Source: Moraxella pluranimalium (GTDB lineage: Bacteria; Pseudomonadota; Gammaproteobacteria; Pseudomonadales; Moraxellaceae). Taken from it: a stretch of DNA of 64,000 nucleotides. The notes under the pieces are model-generated. The model was not told the origin of the DNA and searched no databases. It saw only the letters and a program-made list of their open reading frames with translations. This document shows, one piece after another, positions 56,520-64,000 of the stretch (position 1 is its first letter; each line of letters begins with the position of its first letter). Location of the stretch: contig NZ_MUYU01000015.1 in assembly GCF_002014825.1 (NCBI RefSeq), forward strand, positions 65,520 to 129,519. Direction: 5' to 3'. A program made the translations under genes and the position numbers.

Positions 56520-56533
56520 TACAAGGAGTGTGT

Positions 56534-58288
56534 ATGTATACTTTTTTGGCGATGTTGCCAATTATTATCGTATTCGTACTGTTAGTTGTGATGCGTCTGC
56601 CTGCAAAATACGCCATGAGCTTGGCTTATCTTGCAACGGCGGCATTGTCGTATTTTGTTTGGCAAACGAGCGGTAACCAAGTTGCCGCTGCCACCATCCA
56701 TGGTGTGCTGACCGCTGTCAATGTTTTATTTATCGTTTTTTCTGCGATTCTCATCCTAAATACCCTAAAAGAAAGCGGCGCTATCACCGCGATCCGCCGT
56801 GGTTTTATGGATATTTCACCTGACCGCCGTGTACAGATGATCATTGTGGCGTGGCTATTTGGCTGCTTGATCGAAGGCTCTACCGGTTGGGGTACGCCAT
56901 CAGCGGTCGCAGCACCACTACTATTGGCACTTGGCTTCCCTGCGATGGCGTGTGTCATGGCAGTGCTTATCATCCAATCCACGCCTGTCTCCTACGGTGC
57001 AGTCGGTACGCCACTGCTGATCGGTGTCAATTCAGGTCTTGAAAACAAAGAAGATGTGGCAAATGCGCTGGCATCTGTGGGTAAAGATTTGCCTGCTTAT
57101 ATCTTTGATATTTCAGGTAATGTTGGCTTTATTCATGCGGCGGTCGGTTTCTTGATTCCGCTGATTCTATGTGGTTTCTTAACCCGTTTCTTTGGTGAGA
57201 AGCGTTCATTCACCGAAGGTCTAAAAGCAGCGCCATTTGCGATCTTTGCCGGCCTTGCCTTTACTGTGCCATATTTCTTGACTGCCAAATTCATCGGCCC
57301 TGAGCTACCATCGATCGTCGGCTCGATCGTCGGTATGGCGCTAGTCATCCCTGCAGCTAAGCGTGGTTTTTTAACGCCAAAAGAGACTTTCGACTTTGGC
57401 CCACGAGAGAACTGGGATAAAGAATGGGTGAGCGAACTTGCCGTCACCAACACTGATGAAAAGAATGCGCCGAACTTCTCAGTACTGCGTGCGTTTTCAC
57501 CTTATTTGATCATCATTGCGATTTTGATCATCACCCGTACCATCAAGCCACTAAAAGCATGGCTAAACTCAGATGCGGTCACCATCGCCTACACCAACAT
57601 CCTAGGCACGACCATCACCAACAAGACTCAGCTTCTGTACTCTCCAGGTACGGTACTGCTATTGGTGTCAATCATCTGTATTTTCTTGTTTAACATGAAA
57701 GGCGATATGGTCAAAAAGAGCTGGTCAGCTTCTGCCAAGACAATGCTTGCCGCAGCACCTGCACTGCTATTTTCTGTACCAATGGTACAAGTCTTCATCA
57801 ACTCAGGTACAGCGCCTGATGCTGCGGTGCAGATGCTGGCGATGCCAAAAGTTTTGGCAACGGCTGCAGCTGGTGCGTTTGAAGGTATGTGGCCACTGGT
57901 ATCACCTTGGATTGGTGCGCTAGGTGCGTTTATCGCAGGCTCAAACACTGTATCAAACATGATGTTTGCCCATTTCCAATGGGGTACAGCTACCCAAATC
58001 GGTCTGGATGTCGCCAATGCTGGTAAAGTTGTCGCGCTACAAGCGGTCGGCGGTGCAGCTGGTAACATGATTTCTGTGCATAATGTCGTCGCTGCCTGTG
58101 CGGTTGTTGGTCTTGTGAACCGTGAAGGTTACGTCATCCGTAAGACATTGATTTCGATGAGCTATTATGTCATCCAAGCAGGTCTCATCGGTATGGCGCT
58201 GATCTTTAGCCCAATGTGGTGGATCGGTGCTGTGGCATGGCCTGTCCTATTCTTGCTTGTGATGAGCAAGACAGGTGCCAAAGCCTAA
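56534..58288 (+). CDS. lctP: L-lactate permease
   Basis: The 584-residue permease has about 13 helices. Family marks are FGCLIEGSTGWGTPSAVAAP (about 108-127), GAVGTPLLIGV, and GSNTVSNMMFA with QAVGGAAGNMISVHN in the C-terminal half. It takes up lactate (and glycolate) with protons. Start at 56534 (MYTFLAM) is chosen because AAGGAG lies seven bases upstream. lldD follows after a terminator and 220 bases, so the two genes form one lactate module with separate transcription possible. Confidence 0.96.
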   Translation: MYTFLAMLPIIIVFVLLVVMRLPAKYAMSLAYLATAALSYFVWQTSGNQVAAATIHGVLTAVNVLFIVFSAILILNTLKESGAITAIRRGFMDISPDRRVQMIIVAWLFGCLIEGSTGWGTPSAVAAPLLLALGFPAMACVMAVLIIQSTPVSYGAVGTPLLIGVNSGLENKEDVANALASVGKDLPAYIFDISGNVGFIHAAVGFLIPLILCGFLTRFFGEKRSFTEGLKAAPFAIFAGLAFTVPYFLTAKFIGPELPSIVGSIVGMALVIPAAKRGFLTPKETFDFGPRENWDKEWVSELAVTNTDEKNAPNFSVLRAFSPYLIIIAILIITRTIKPLKAWLNSDAVTIAYTNILGTTITNKTQLLYSPGTVLLLVSIICIFLFNMKGDMVKKSWSASAKTMLAAAPALLFSVPMVQVFINSGTAPDAAVQMLAMPKVLATAAAGAFEGMWPLVSPWIGALGAFIAGSNTVSNMMFAHFQWGTATQIGLDVANAGKVVALQAVGGAAGNMISVHNVVAACAVVGLVNREGYVIRKTLISMSYYVIQAGLIGMALIFSPMWWIGAVAWPVLFLLVMSKTGAKA

Positions 58289-58301
58289 TCACTCATACCA
58301 A

Positions 58302-58333
58302 AAAAGTGGGTTTGGTCACTCAAGCCCACTTTT
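58302..58333 (+). terminator. Terminator after lctP
   Basis: AAAAGTGGGTTTG pairs with CAAGCCCACTTTT (one wobble) around a short loop. It separates lctP from lldD. Confidence 0.82.
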
Positions 58334-58510
58334 ATGATTTTTGTAAGTATTATTCGAAAACCGCAAATCAGCTATTGCCGTATATGATATAAAGCGAGTA
58401 AAATAGTCAGCTGTTGCGTGAAGTTTTATTTTGATAAGAAATTCAGCAGATGAATTTTTTATTAAAACAAAATTTATTCATAGACAAATAACCAATAAAG
58501 AGAATTTATT

Positions 58511-59719
58511 ATGGCAGATTTAAGTAAAATTACCGAAATCGAAGATTTGCGCCGTATTGCCGAGCGTAAAGTTCCCCGTATGTTCTACGATTATGTGGAC
58601 TCAGGCTCGTGGACACAGACCACCTATCGCAACAACGAAACCGACTTTGACCGCATCAAACTGCGTCAGCGTGTCCTTGTGGATATGGAAGGTCGCAGCC
58701 TAGCCACCAAGATGATTGGTCAAGATGTCTCAATGCCTGTTGCCATCGCACCGACTGGCTTTACAGGTATGATGTGGGCAGATGGCGAAATCCATGCCGC
58801 ACGCGCCGCTGAGAAATTTGGTATCCCATTCTCACTATCTACCATGTCAATCTGCTCGATTGAAGATGTGGCTGAGAACACCACCAAGCCATTTTGGTTC
58901 CAGCTGTATGTCATGCGTGACAAAGAGTTTATGGAAAATCTAATCAAGCGTGCCAAAGCTGCCAACTGTTCGGCACTAATTTTGACTGCTGACCTACAAG
59001 TGCTTGGTCAACGCCACAAAGACATCAAAAATGGTCTGTCAGCACCACCAAAACCAACGCTAAAAAACATCCTAAATCTGATGACCAAGCCTGAATGGTG
59101 CTTTAATATGCTAGGCACTAAGCGTCATACATTCCGTAATATCGCAGGCCATGCCAAAGGTGTTACCGACCTATCAAGCTTGTCATCATGGACAGCTGAG
59201 CAGTTTGACCCAAGCCTAAACTGGGATGATGTCGCACGCATCAAAGAACTATGGGGCGGCCCGCTCATCATCAAAGGCATCATGGAACCTGAAGATGCTA
59301 TCCTAGCCGCTCGCTCAGGCGCTGATGCGATGGTTATCTCAAACCACGGCGGTCGTCAGCTAGATGGCGCACCATCATCAATCGCTGCACTATCTGACTG
59401 CGTACAAGCCGCTCACGCTGAGAACTCAAACTGTGAAGTATGGCTAGACTCAGGCATCCGCTCAGGTCAAGATGTCCTAAAAGCCATTGCTCTAGGCGCA
59501 AAAGGCACGATGATCGGTCGCTCGTTCCTATATGGTCTTGGTGCTTATGGTGAAGATGGTGTCCGCCGTGCACTAGAAATCATCTACAAAGAGTGCGACA
59601 TCACGATGGCATTCTGCGGCCATACCAATATCAATACCGTGACTGATGACATCTTTGTCAAAGGCACTTATGAGCATCTAAAATCAGGCAATCCGCACAT
59701 CACGCCAATTCGTTGGTAA
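58511..59719 (+). CDS. lldD: FMN-dependent L-lactate dehydrogenase
   Basis: The 402-residue alpha-hydroxy-acid oxidase family enzyme oxidises L-lactate to pyruvate and passes electrons to quinone. The catalytic histidine is H279 in SNHGGRQLDG, followed by the FMN-phosphate segment WLDSGIRSGQDVLKA and IGRSFLYGL. YDYVDSGSWT at the N-terminus is also typical. The membrane-binding loop region (about residues 180-215) fits respiratory LldD rather than oxygen-using lactate oxidase. It works with LctP; no lldR regulator is in the window. Confidence 0.95.
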   Translation: MADLSKITEIEDLRRIAERKVPRMFYDYVDSGSWTQTTYRNNETDFDRIKLRQRVLVDMEGRSLATKMIGQDVSMPVAIAPTGFTGMMWADGEIHAARAAEKFGIPFSLSTMSICSIEDVAENTTKPFWFQLYVMRDKEFMENLIKRAKAANCSALILTADLQVLGQRHKDIKNGLSAPPKPTLKNILNLMTKPEWCFNMLGTKRHTFRNIAGHAKGVTDLSSLSSWTAEQFDPSLNWDDVARIKELWGGPLIIKGIMEPEDAILAARSGADAMVISNHGGRQLDGAPSSIAALSDCVQAAHAENSNCEVWLDSGIRSGQDVLKAIALGAKGTMIGRSFLYGLGAYGEDGVRRALEIIYKECDITMAFCGHTNINTVTDDIFVKGTYEHLKSGNPHITPIRW

Positions 59720-59759
59720 GTTGTGGCAAGCTGAATACTGATAGCTCAATCACCAAAAT

Positions 59760-59793
59760 AAATACCGCCGTGTTTGACATGGCGGTATTTTTA
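59760..59793 (+). terminator. Terminator after lldD
   Basis: AAATACCGCCGTG pairs with CATGGCGGTATTT (one wobble) around TTTGA, followed by TTATT. Confidence 0.85.
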
Positions 59794-59876
59794 TTCAATC
59801 AATGGCTGGTTTATACTAGATTTATGCTAGACGATAACGCTTGATACAGAATGACAAATGACAAACAACAGTCAAA

Positions 59877-60884
59877 TCACCCCACCATTGCCACCATCAG
59901 CCGATCGTAGGCGATTTTTTCTTGGATATTTTGCTTAAGCCCTGCTTGCACATCATCAAGCACCATCAAAAACTGCTCAAGATACGCTTGGCTAAGCATC
60001 ATCTTGGCAGTGATGTTTGGCGTATCAATATCCTTATGCAGTCTTGGCAAACCAAGTAGCACTCGCCACAGCTCGATCAGCATCAGCCGTGATAGCCCGA
60101 TGAAAGCTTGTAAGTCAAGCTTGTCTTGCCAATAATCACTAGCAGCAATCGGACTGCGTGATTTACTCTGCAATGCCATCATGGTCTTGAGCCACAGCTC
60201 TCGATAGCCAAACCACTCGCTTTGTCGCAGTGTGAGCGCTTGTAGTGGCGCACCATCGCAGATGGTAAGCATCATCTGAGCAGTATCACCATCCATATAC
60301 GCACCCAAAAAATCCACTACACACGCATGATCAATCTGCGACAAGGGCAGTCGTTGCACACGGCTTTTGATAGTGGGTAATAGTCGTGATGGATGATGGC
60401 TTAGCAGTATCAAAAATACGCCATCTCTAGGCTCTTCGAGTGTTTTTAATAAGGCATTCGCCGCCCCTATGGTCAAGGTGTCAGCATGGTCTAGGATGAT
60501 GACCTTTGCGCCATGTCCTTTGGTCTGACTGTATTCTTGTAGCGTTCTGACATCGTCGATTTTGATTGACTCATCGCCACCTTCTGCACCCAGCTGACTA
60601 CTGACAGGCAATACCATTAAATCAGGATGCGTGCCTGAGCGTAGCCAATGACAGCTCTCGCACTCGCCACACGCACCGTACTCATGGCGATTTTGGCATA
60701 GAATATACGCCACCAATCGCCAAACAAATGCGTGCTTGCCGATACCTTCTTGCCCTGCAGCAAGCAAGCCATGTGGCAGATGATGCTCAGTAAACTGCTG
60801 TGTCAGCTGTGCCCACGCCTGCGTCTGCCAAGGCAGCACATCGGCAAAATACATATCGGTCGGTAGCACAGCTTGATCAGTCAT
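59877..60884 (-). CDS. holB: DNA polymerase III subunit delta'
   Basis: The 335-residue clamp-loader subunit has a degenerate P-loop (GQEGIGKHAF, about residue 44), the zinc-binding CGECESC (about residues 72-78), and the SRC-like segment IKSRVQRLPL (about 172). It acts in the gamma complex that loads the beta clamp. It begins four bases after the kdsB stop, an arrangement different from the tmk-holB order in E. coli. Confidence 0.93.
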   Translation of the reverse strand: MTDQAVLPTDMYFADVLPWQTQAWAQLTQQFTEHHLPHGLLAAGQEGIGKHAFVWRLVAYILCQNRHEYGACGECESCHWLRSGTHPDLMVLPVSSQLGAEGGDESIKIDDVRTLQEYSQTKGHGAKVIILDHADTLTIGAANALLKTLEEPRDGVFLILLSHHPSRLLPTIKSRVQRLPLSQIDHACVVDFLGAYMDGDTAQMMLTICDGAPLQALTLRQSEWFGYRELWLKTMMALQSKSRSPIAASDYWQDKLDLQAFIGLSRLMLIELWRVLLGLPRLHKDIDTPNITAKMMLSQAYLEQFLMVLDDVQAGLKQNIQEKIAYDRLMVAMVG

Positions 60885-60888
60885 GGGA

Positions 60889-61659
60889 TTAATACGCCAT
60901 CAGCGCATCGATTGGCATGGCGTTTAGGCGATCAAGATCTTCTTGGGTATCTACGCCTGCAGGTAGTGCTACTTTGGCGACATCAATCGCAATGCGTTCG
61001 CCGTTTTCGAGTACTCGTAGCTGTTCCAGGCTCTCAAGCTGTTCAAGCGTGCCTTGTTGCCAGCTAGTAAATGCCTTGAGCACACGCACACGATAGGCAT
61101 ACAGACCTAGATGGCGAAACGCCAGCTTTGGCGTGGTTTGCCCTGCCATCACCCCATCACGGTCATGCGGAATCGGTGCACGGCTAAAATACAAAGCACG
61201 ATTGGCATTATCCTTCACCACCTTGACCACCGATGGACGGGCAAATTCATCAGCGTCATGAATCGGCTCGCACAGTGTCGCCATCGCACAGTCAGGATTG
61301 TCAATGAGTAGTTGCATCACTTGCTCAAGCAGCACTGGCGGTACAAGCGGTTCATCGCCCTGCATATTGATGACGATATCATCATCGCCAAAGCCCAAAT
61401 CCGTCGCCACTTGTGCCAAGCGATCCGTCCCTGATGCGTGGCTTGTATCCGTCATCACCACTTGGATATCAGCATTTTGGCAAACTTCAAAAATACGCTC
61501 ATCATCCGTTGCCACGCAGACAGTATCAGCAAAGGTAGCCTGCATCGCTTTTTTGGCAGTCCACAGAATCATCGGCTGACCATGAATCGGCAATAATGGC
61601 TTGGCAGGTAGGCGGGTTGATTTGTAGCGAGCTGGGATAACCAAATGAACTTTTGGCAT
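60889..61659 (-). CDS. kdsB: CMP-KDO synthetase
   Basis: The 256-residue enzyme activates KDO with CTP for lipopolysaccharide inner core synthesis. The nucleotide motif VIPARYKSTRLPAKPL (residues 7-22), TDDERI, and NMQGDEPLVPP are all intact. GGAAAAATATC precedes the ATG. It lies between lpxK and holB. The lpxK-kdsB pair is common in Gammaproteobacteria, though the small ycaR gene usually between them is not present. Confidence 0.97.
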   Translation of the reverse strand: MPKVHLVIPARYKSTRLPAKPLLPIHGQPMILWTAKKAMQATFADTVCVATDDERIFEVCQNADIQVVMTDTSHASGTDRLAQVATDLGFGDDDIVINMQGDEPLVPPVLLEQVMQLLIDNPDCAMATLCEPIHDADEFARPSVVKVVKDNANRALYFSRAPIPHDRDGVMAGQTTPKLAFRHLGLYAYRVRVLKAFTSWQQGTLEQLESLEQLRVLENGERIAIDVAKVALPAGVDTQEDLDRLNAMPIDALMAY

Positions 61660-61698
61660 GATATTTTTCCAAAAATTAAATAATATTAAAAAGTAAGA

Positions 61699-62733
61699 CT
61701 AAATCAAATGAAACTCATCAATCAGCGTATCCACCATCTGATATACACTGTCTGAGAGCTTGGCTTCAACAGGTAATACCCAAATACGCTCAAACACTGC
61801 ATCGGTAAATACACGCTGTAATTCACGGATTTTGACCGCATCTTTGGCGGTGATGATGATGGGTAAATCTGGCAATGCTTGCAATTCATCGATGCTAAAG
61901 GCATGATGATCACCAAAGGGCTTTTCGATCAATTGATAGCCAAGCTGCGTCAAGGTGTCAAAAAACCGCTTGGGGTAGCCGATGCCACTGACTGCATAGA
62001 CGGTATCGCCTGCCTTTGGTGGGTGCTTGGCTGTCGGCACAAGTGGTACAAGCGCAGTTGGCGCAAGGTGCATCAGCGGTGTATCGGGGGCGTATTTGGT
62101 GCTATCTTTATCATGATAAATCACCGACGCACCATCCAGTCGTGATATCGGCTCACGCAAAAAACCTTGTGGCATAAGCTTACCATTGCCAAAGCCCCGC
62201 TGACCATCGACAACAATCCACTCGACATCCCGATGTAGTGCATAGTGCTGAAGTCCGTCATCACTGATAATCAGGCGAATATCTGGATATGCTGATAATA
62301 ACAGCTCAATCACCGCTTGGCGATTAGCACCGACCGCCATCGGTACGAATAAGCCTTTTTGATGGATGCTTTGGACAATCAAGCATGGCTCATCGCCTAC
62401 TTGTGCAGGAGTGCTGCCTGTCTGCACCAAGCACGGCATTTGGCTACTATCACCACCATAGCCACGACTGATGACACCAACATTCACCCCTTGAGTGAGC
62501 AGGTACTCGACCAAAGCGATAATCAGTGGCGTCTTACCACTACCGCCCACCGTGATATTGCCGATAATCAGCACAGGCACAGGCGCATGATAGACGCTAA
62601 GCACTCCGTTGGCGTACATAGATTTGCGAACTTGACTGACCGCTCCGTACAGAGCGGATAATGGGCTCAGCAGCTTGAGTGCTGGCGATTGATTTTGCCA
62701 TGCTTTGGTGAGGGCAAGTTCGGCTTGTTTCAT
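61699..62733 (-). CDS. lpxK: Tetraacyldisaccharide 4'-kinase
   Basis: The 344-residue membrane-associated kinase phosphorylates the 4' position of the lipid A precursor. The P-loop is GNITVGGSGKTPL (about residues 57-69). Other marks are VISRGYGG, GDEPCLI and SDDGLQHYALHRD. It acts downstream of LpxB. msbA, often upstream of lpxK, is replaced here by parB. Confidence 0.96.
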   Translation of the reverse strand: MKQAELALTKAWQNQSPALKLLSPLSALYGAVSQVRKSMYANGVLSVYHAPVPVLIIGNITVGGSGKTPLIIALVEYLLTQGVNVGVISRGYGGDSSQMPCLVQTGSTPAQVGDEPCLIVQSIHQKGLFVPMAVGANRQAVIELLLSAYPDIRLIISDDGLQHYALHRDVEWIVVDGQRGFGNGKLMPQGFLREPISRLDGASVIYHDKDSTKYAPDTPLMHLAPTALVPLVPTAKHPPKAGDTVYAVSGIGYPKRFFDTLTQLGYQLIEKPFGDHHAFSIDELQALPDLPIIITAKDAVKIRELQRVFTDAVFERIWVLPVEAKLSDSVYQMVDTLIDEFHLI

Positions 62734-62747
62734 AGGTTAGATGCCGA

Positions 62748-63845
62748 TTATTGGCTAAGTTTCTCGATGAGTTCGTTGAGCTCATCATGGCTATAAAAGA
62801 AAATTTCCACACTGCCTTTGCCGTCTTTGCCTTGCTTGAGCTTGACGGTTGCACCTAGTGCATCTGAGATTTGCTGGCTAAGTGCCAAAATCTCATGATC
62901 AGGCTGTGAGACGACTTTTGGCTCTGGATCTAGGATAGATTTGACCAAGCGCTCTGCATCACGGACGGTCATGTTGCCATCGACGATTTTTTTGGCGATG
63001 ATTGGCTGCTGAGCATCTGATAGCGACAACAAAGCACGAGCATGACCCATATCCATTGCGCCATCTAGGATGTATTGCTTGACTTCATCATGCAGATGGT
63101 TCAGGCGAAGTAAGTTAGATACAGTGGTGCGTGCCTTGCCGACGACAGATGCAATCATCGCATGGCTCATGCCAAATTCGGTATGAAATCTTTGTAGCGC
63201 CACCGCTTGCTCAAGCACATTGAGATCTTCACGCTGAATGTTCTCAATCAGTGCAAGTGCAATAGCAATCTCATCAGACAGCACTCGCTCAATGGCAGGA
63301 ATACTCTCAAGCCCTGCCAATTTTGCCGCACGCCAACGGCGCTCACCAGCGATAATCTCATGGGTGACGGTGTCACTGGTCTTATCTTCATCGCCAAGCA
63401 GTGGACGAATGACAATCGGCTGCATCACGCCATGCTGCTTGATAGACGATGCCAATTCATTGAGTGCATCTTCGTTCATATCACGGCGCGGCTGATATTT
63501 GCCCGACTGTAGGCGATTGGTGGCGATTTGCACTAGCGCAACTTTTTCGCCATCTTGAGTTTTGACGATATCTGTTTGGCTATCGACAGCAGATTTTTGA
63601 TTGATGGCTTTGGCTTTTTTGGATTTGCCTTTGTCTACTTTATCAGACTTTTTGACCTTGACATCTTTGTCTTTGGCAGTATCTTTGTCGGCATCTTTTT
63701 GTGCATTGACATCTGCATCCGCATCGGGCGCAGGCGTTTCACGCTCAATGATATACGAGCCTTGGATAATATTTTTCTCAGTACTGATATTGCCTAGCAG
63801 TGCGTCCAAACCCCGTCCTGCACCAAGCCCACGCTTTTTAATCAT
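62748..63845 (-). CDS. parB: Chromosome-partitioning protein ParB
   Basis: The 365-residue protein starts KKRGLGAGRGLDALLG, the usual ParB N-terminus that contacts ParA. The CTP-binding box GERRWRAAKLAG lies near residue 168, and the HTH near 195-260. An unusual lysine/aspartate-rich stretch (about residues 40-90, with alternating KD and DK) is inserted between the N-terminal peptide and the core, likely a disordered linker. ParB slides on DNA from parS sites. No parS (TGTTTCACGTGAAACA) was seen in the window. Confidence 0.93.
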   Translation of the reverse strand: MIKKRGLGAGRGLDALLGNISTEKNIIQGSYIIERETPAPDADADVNAQKDADKDTAKDKDVKVKKSDKVDKGKSKKAKAINQKSAVDSQTDIVKTQDGEKVALVQIATNRLQSGKYQPRRDMNEDALNELASSIKQHGVMQPIVIRPLLGDEDKTSDTVTHEIIAGERRWRAAKLAGLESIPAIERVLSDEIAIALALIENIQREDLNVLEQAVALQRFHTEFGMSHAMIASVVGKARTTVSNLLRLNHLHDEVKQYILDGAMDMGHARALLSLSDAQQPIIAKKIVDGNMTVRDAERLVKSILDPEPKVVSQPDHEILALSQQISDALGATVKLKQGKDGKGSVEIFFYSHDELNELIEKLSQ

Positions 63846-63857
63846 GACTTATCCTAC

Positions 63858-64000
63858 TTACTCGTTACCTACACTATGTTCAAAATTGCCATCGACCGCA
63901 TCATCACGACCATCGGTCAGCCCAAGTTGCCAAAATAGCTCAATTTCACGGATTTCGTACGCTGACAACGCAATGTCAATCACTGGTTCAACTGGTTCAA
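63858..64000 (-). CDS. 3' end of an unidentified gene upstream of parB
   Basis: About 47 codons are in the window, ending in TAA at 63860-63858, with a 12-base gap to parB. The tail reads DIALSAYEIREIELFWQLG then TDGRDDAVDGNFEHSVGNE. parA would be expected here, but this ending does not look like a ParA C-terminus to me. It could be an extended ParA or another gene; the start lies outside the window. Confidence 0.5.
   Translation of the reverse strand, partial: EPVEPVIDIALSAYEIREIELFWQLGLTDGRDDAVDGNFEHSVGNE

Larger units (their letters stand above)
56075..56533 (+). other. Long lctP upstream region containing a promoter, a leader terminator and a palindrome
   Basis: This 459-bp AT-rich region holds no convincing gene. 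From left to right it contains nested hairpins, a promoter-like TTGACA/TACAAT pair (56175-56201), a 12-bp terminator stem (56399-56437) with U-tract, and a 13-bp dyad (56507-56519) next to the lctP ribosome-binding site. Confidence 0.6.

Noticed and set aside
56349..56561. Minus-strand 70-codon frame upstream of lctP
   Set aside because: Lysine/threonine-rich translation of the T-rich terminator tract, without an initiation signal; it would overlap the lctP start.
63950..64000. tRNA-like TTCAA runs at the window end
   Set aside because: They belong to a direct repeat within the partial coding frame; no cloverleaf can be drawn.

Overview
The window reads as a gene-dense piece of chromosome from a gammaproteobacterium of the family Moraxellaceae, most likely a Moraxella species. 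The grounds are protein-level resemblance, moderate GC in housekeeping genes, a LctP/LldD lactate module, a gltIJKL cluster with a lipoprotein binding protein, and an ndk-rlmN-ispG-hisS-yfgM-bamB-der run. The genus is an inference; no rRNA or other marker is present. I saw no tRNA, rRNA, CRISPR array, insertion sequence or prophage.

Layout. 1-4850: the glycine cleavage operon gcvT(partial)-gcvH-gcvP, interrupted by three AT-rich unknown genes. 4950-13750: secreted and lipoproteins, fxsA, ruvC, a TerD-like gene, a Na/Pi-type transporter, a YgeA-type racemase, lrgAB and ubiH. 14000-20500: an MFS transporter, an orphan Phd-like antitoxin, rep, an AAA/DUF4143 ATPase with an iteron-like array upstream, a DUF333 lipoprotein and ispB. 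20700-28260: DAHP synthase, an Smr protein, a purine permease, glnK-amtB, and the overlapping lpxB-rnhB pair. 28400-38340: a secreted possible SGNH protein, then a long minus-strand block (ndk, rlmN, ispG, an HTH/nuclease-like gene, hisS, yfgM, bamB, der). 38840-46160: yjcH-actP acetate uptake, an MdtH-like MFS, ychF, a His-rich lipoprotein, a FabR-like regulator and exonuclease III. 46500-49790: gltIJKL. 49900-56075: thiI, a secreted unknown, ychJ, ppk1, mtgA and a glutaredoxin-like gene. 56500-59720: lctP and lldD for lactate oxidation. 59870-64000: holB, kdsB, lpxK, parB and the 3' end of an unidentified gene.

Themes. Small organic acids and amino acids as carbon sources (glycine, acetate, lactate, glutamate/aspartate) recur. 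So does envelope construction: lpxB, kdsB and lpxK for lipid A/KDO, bamB, mtgA and several lipoproteins. Most intergenic gaps hold clear intrinsic terminators.

The least conventional parts are: (i) the 33-bp-pitch array of three dyads upstream of the AAA/DUF4143 gene; (ii) an HTH plus PD-(D/E)XK-like gene embedded in the ispG-hisS operon, where pilF and rodZ are also missing from the usual neighbourhood; (iii) a promoter followed by an intrinsic terminator upstream of lctP, suggesting an attenuator or small RNA; (iv) unknown genes interleaved in the gcv operon; and (v) two genes (thiI, xthA) whose start codons abut terminator-like hairpins.
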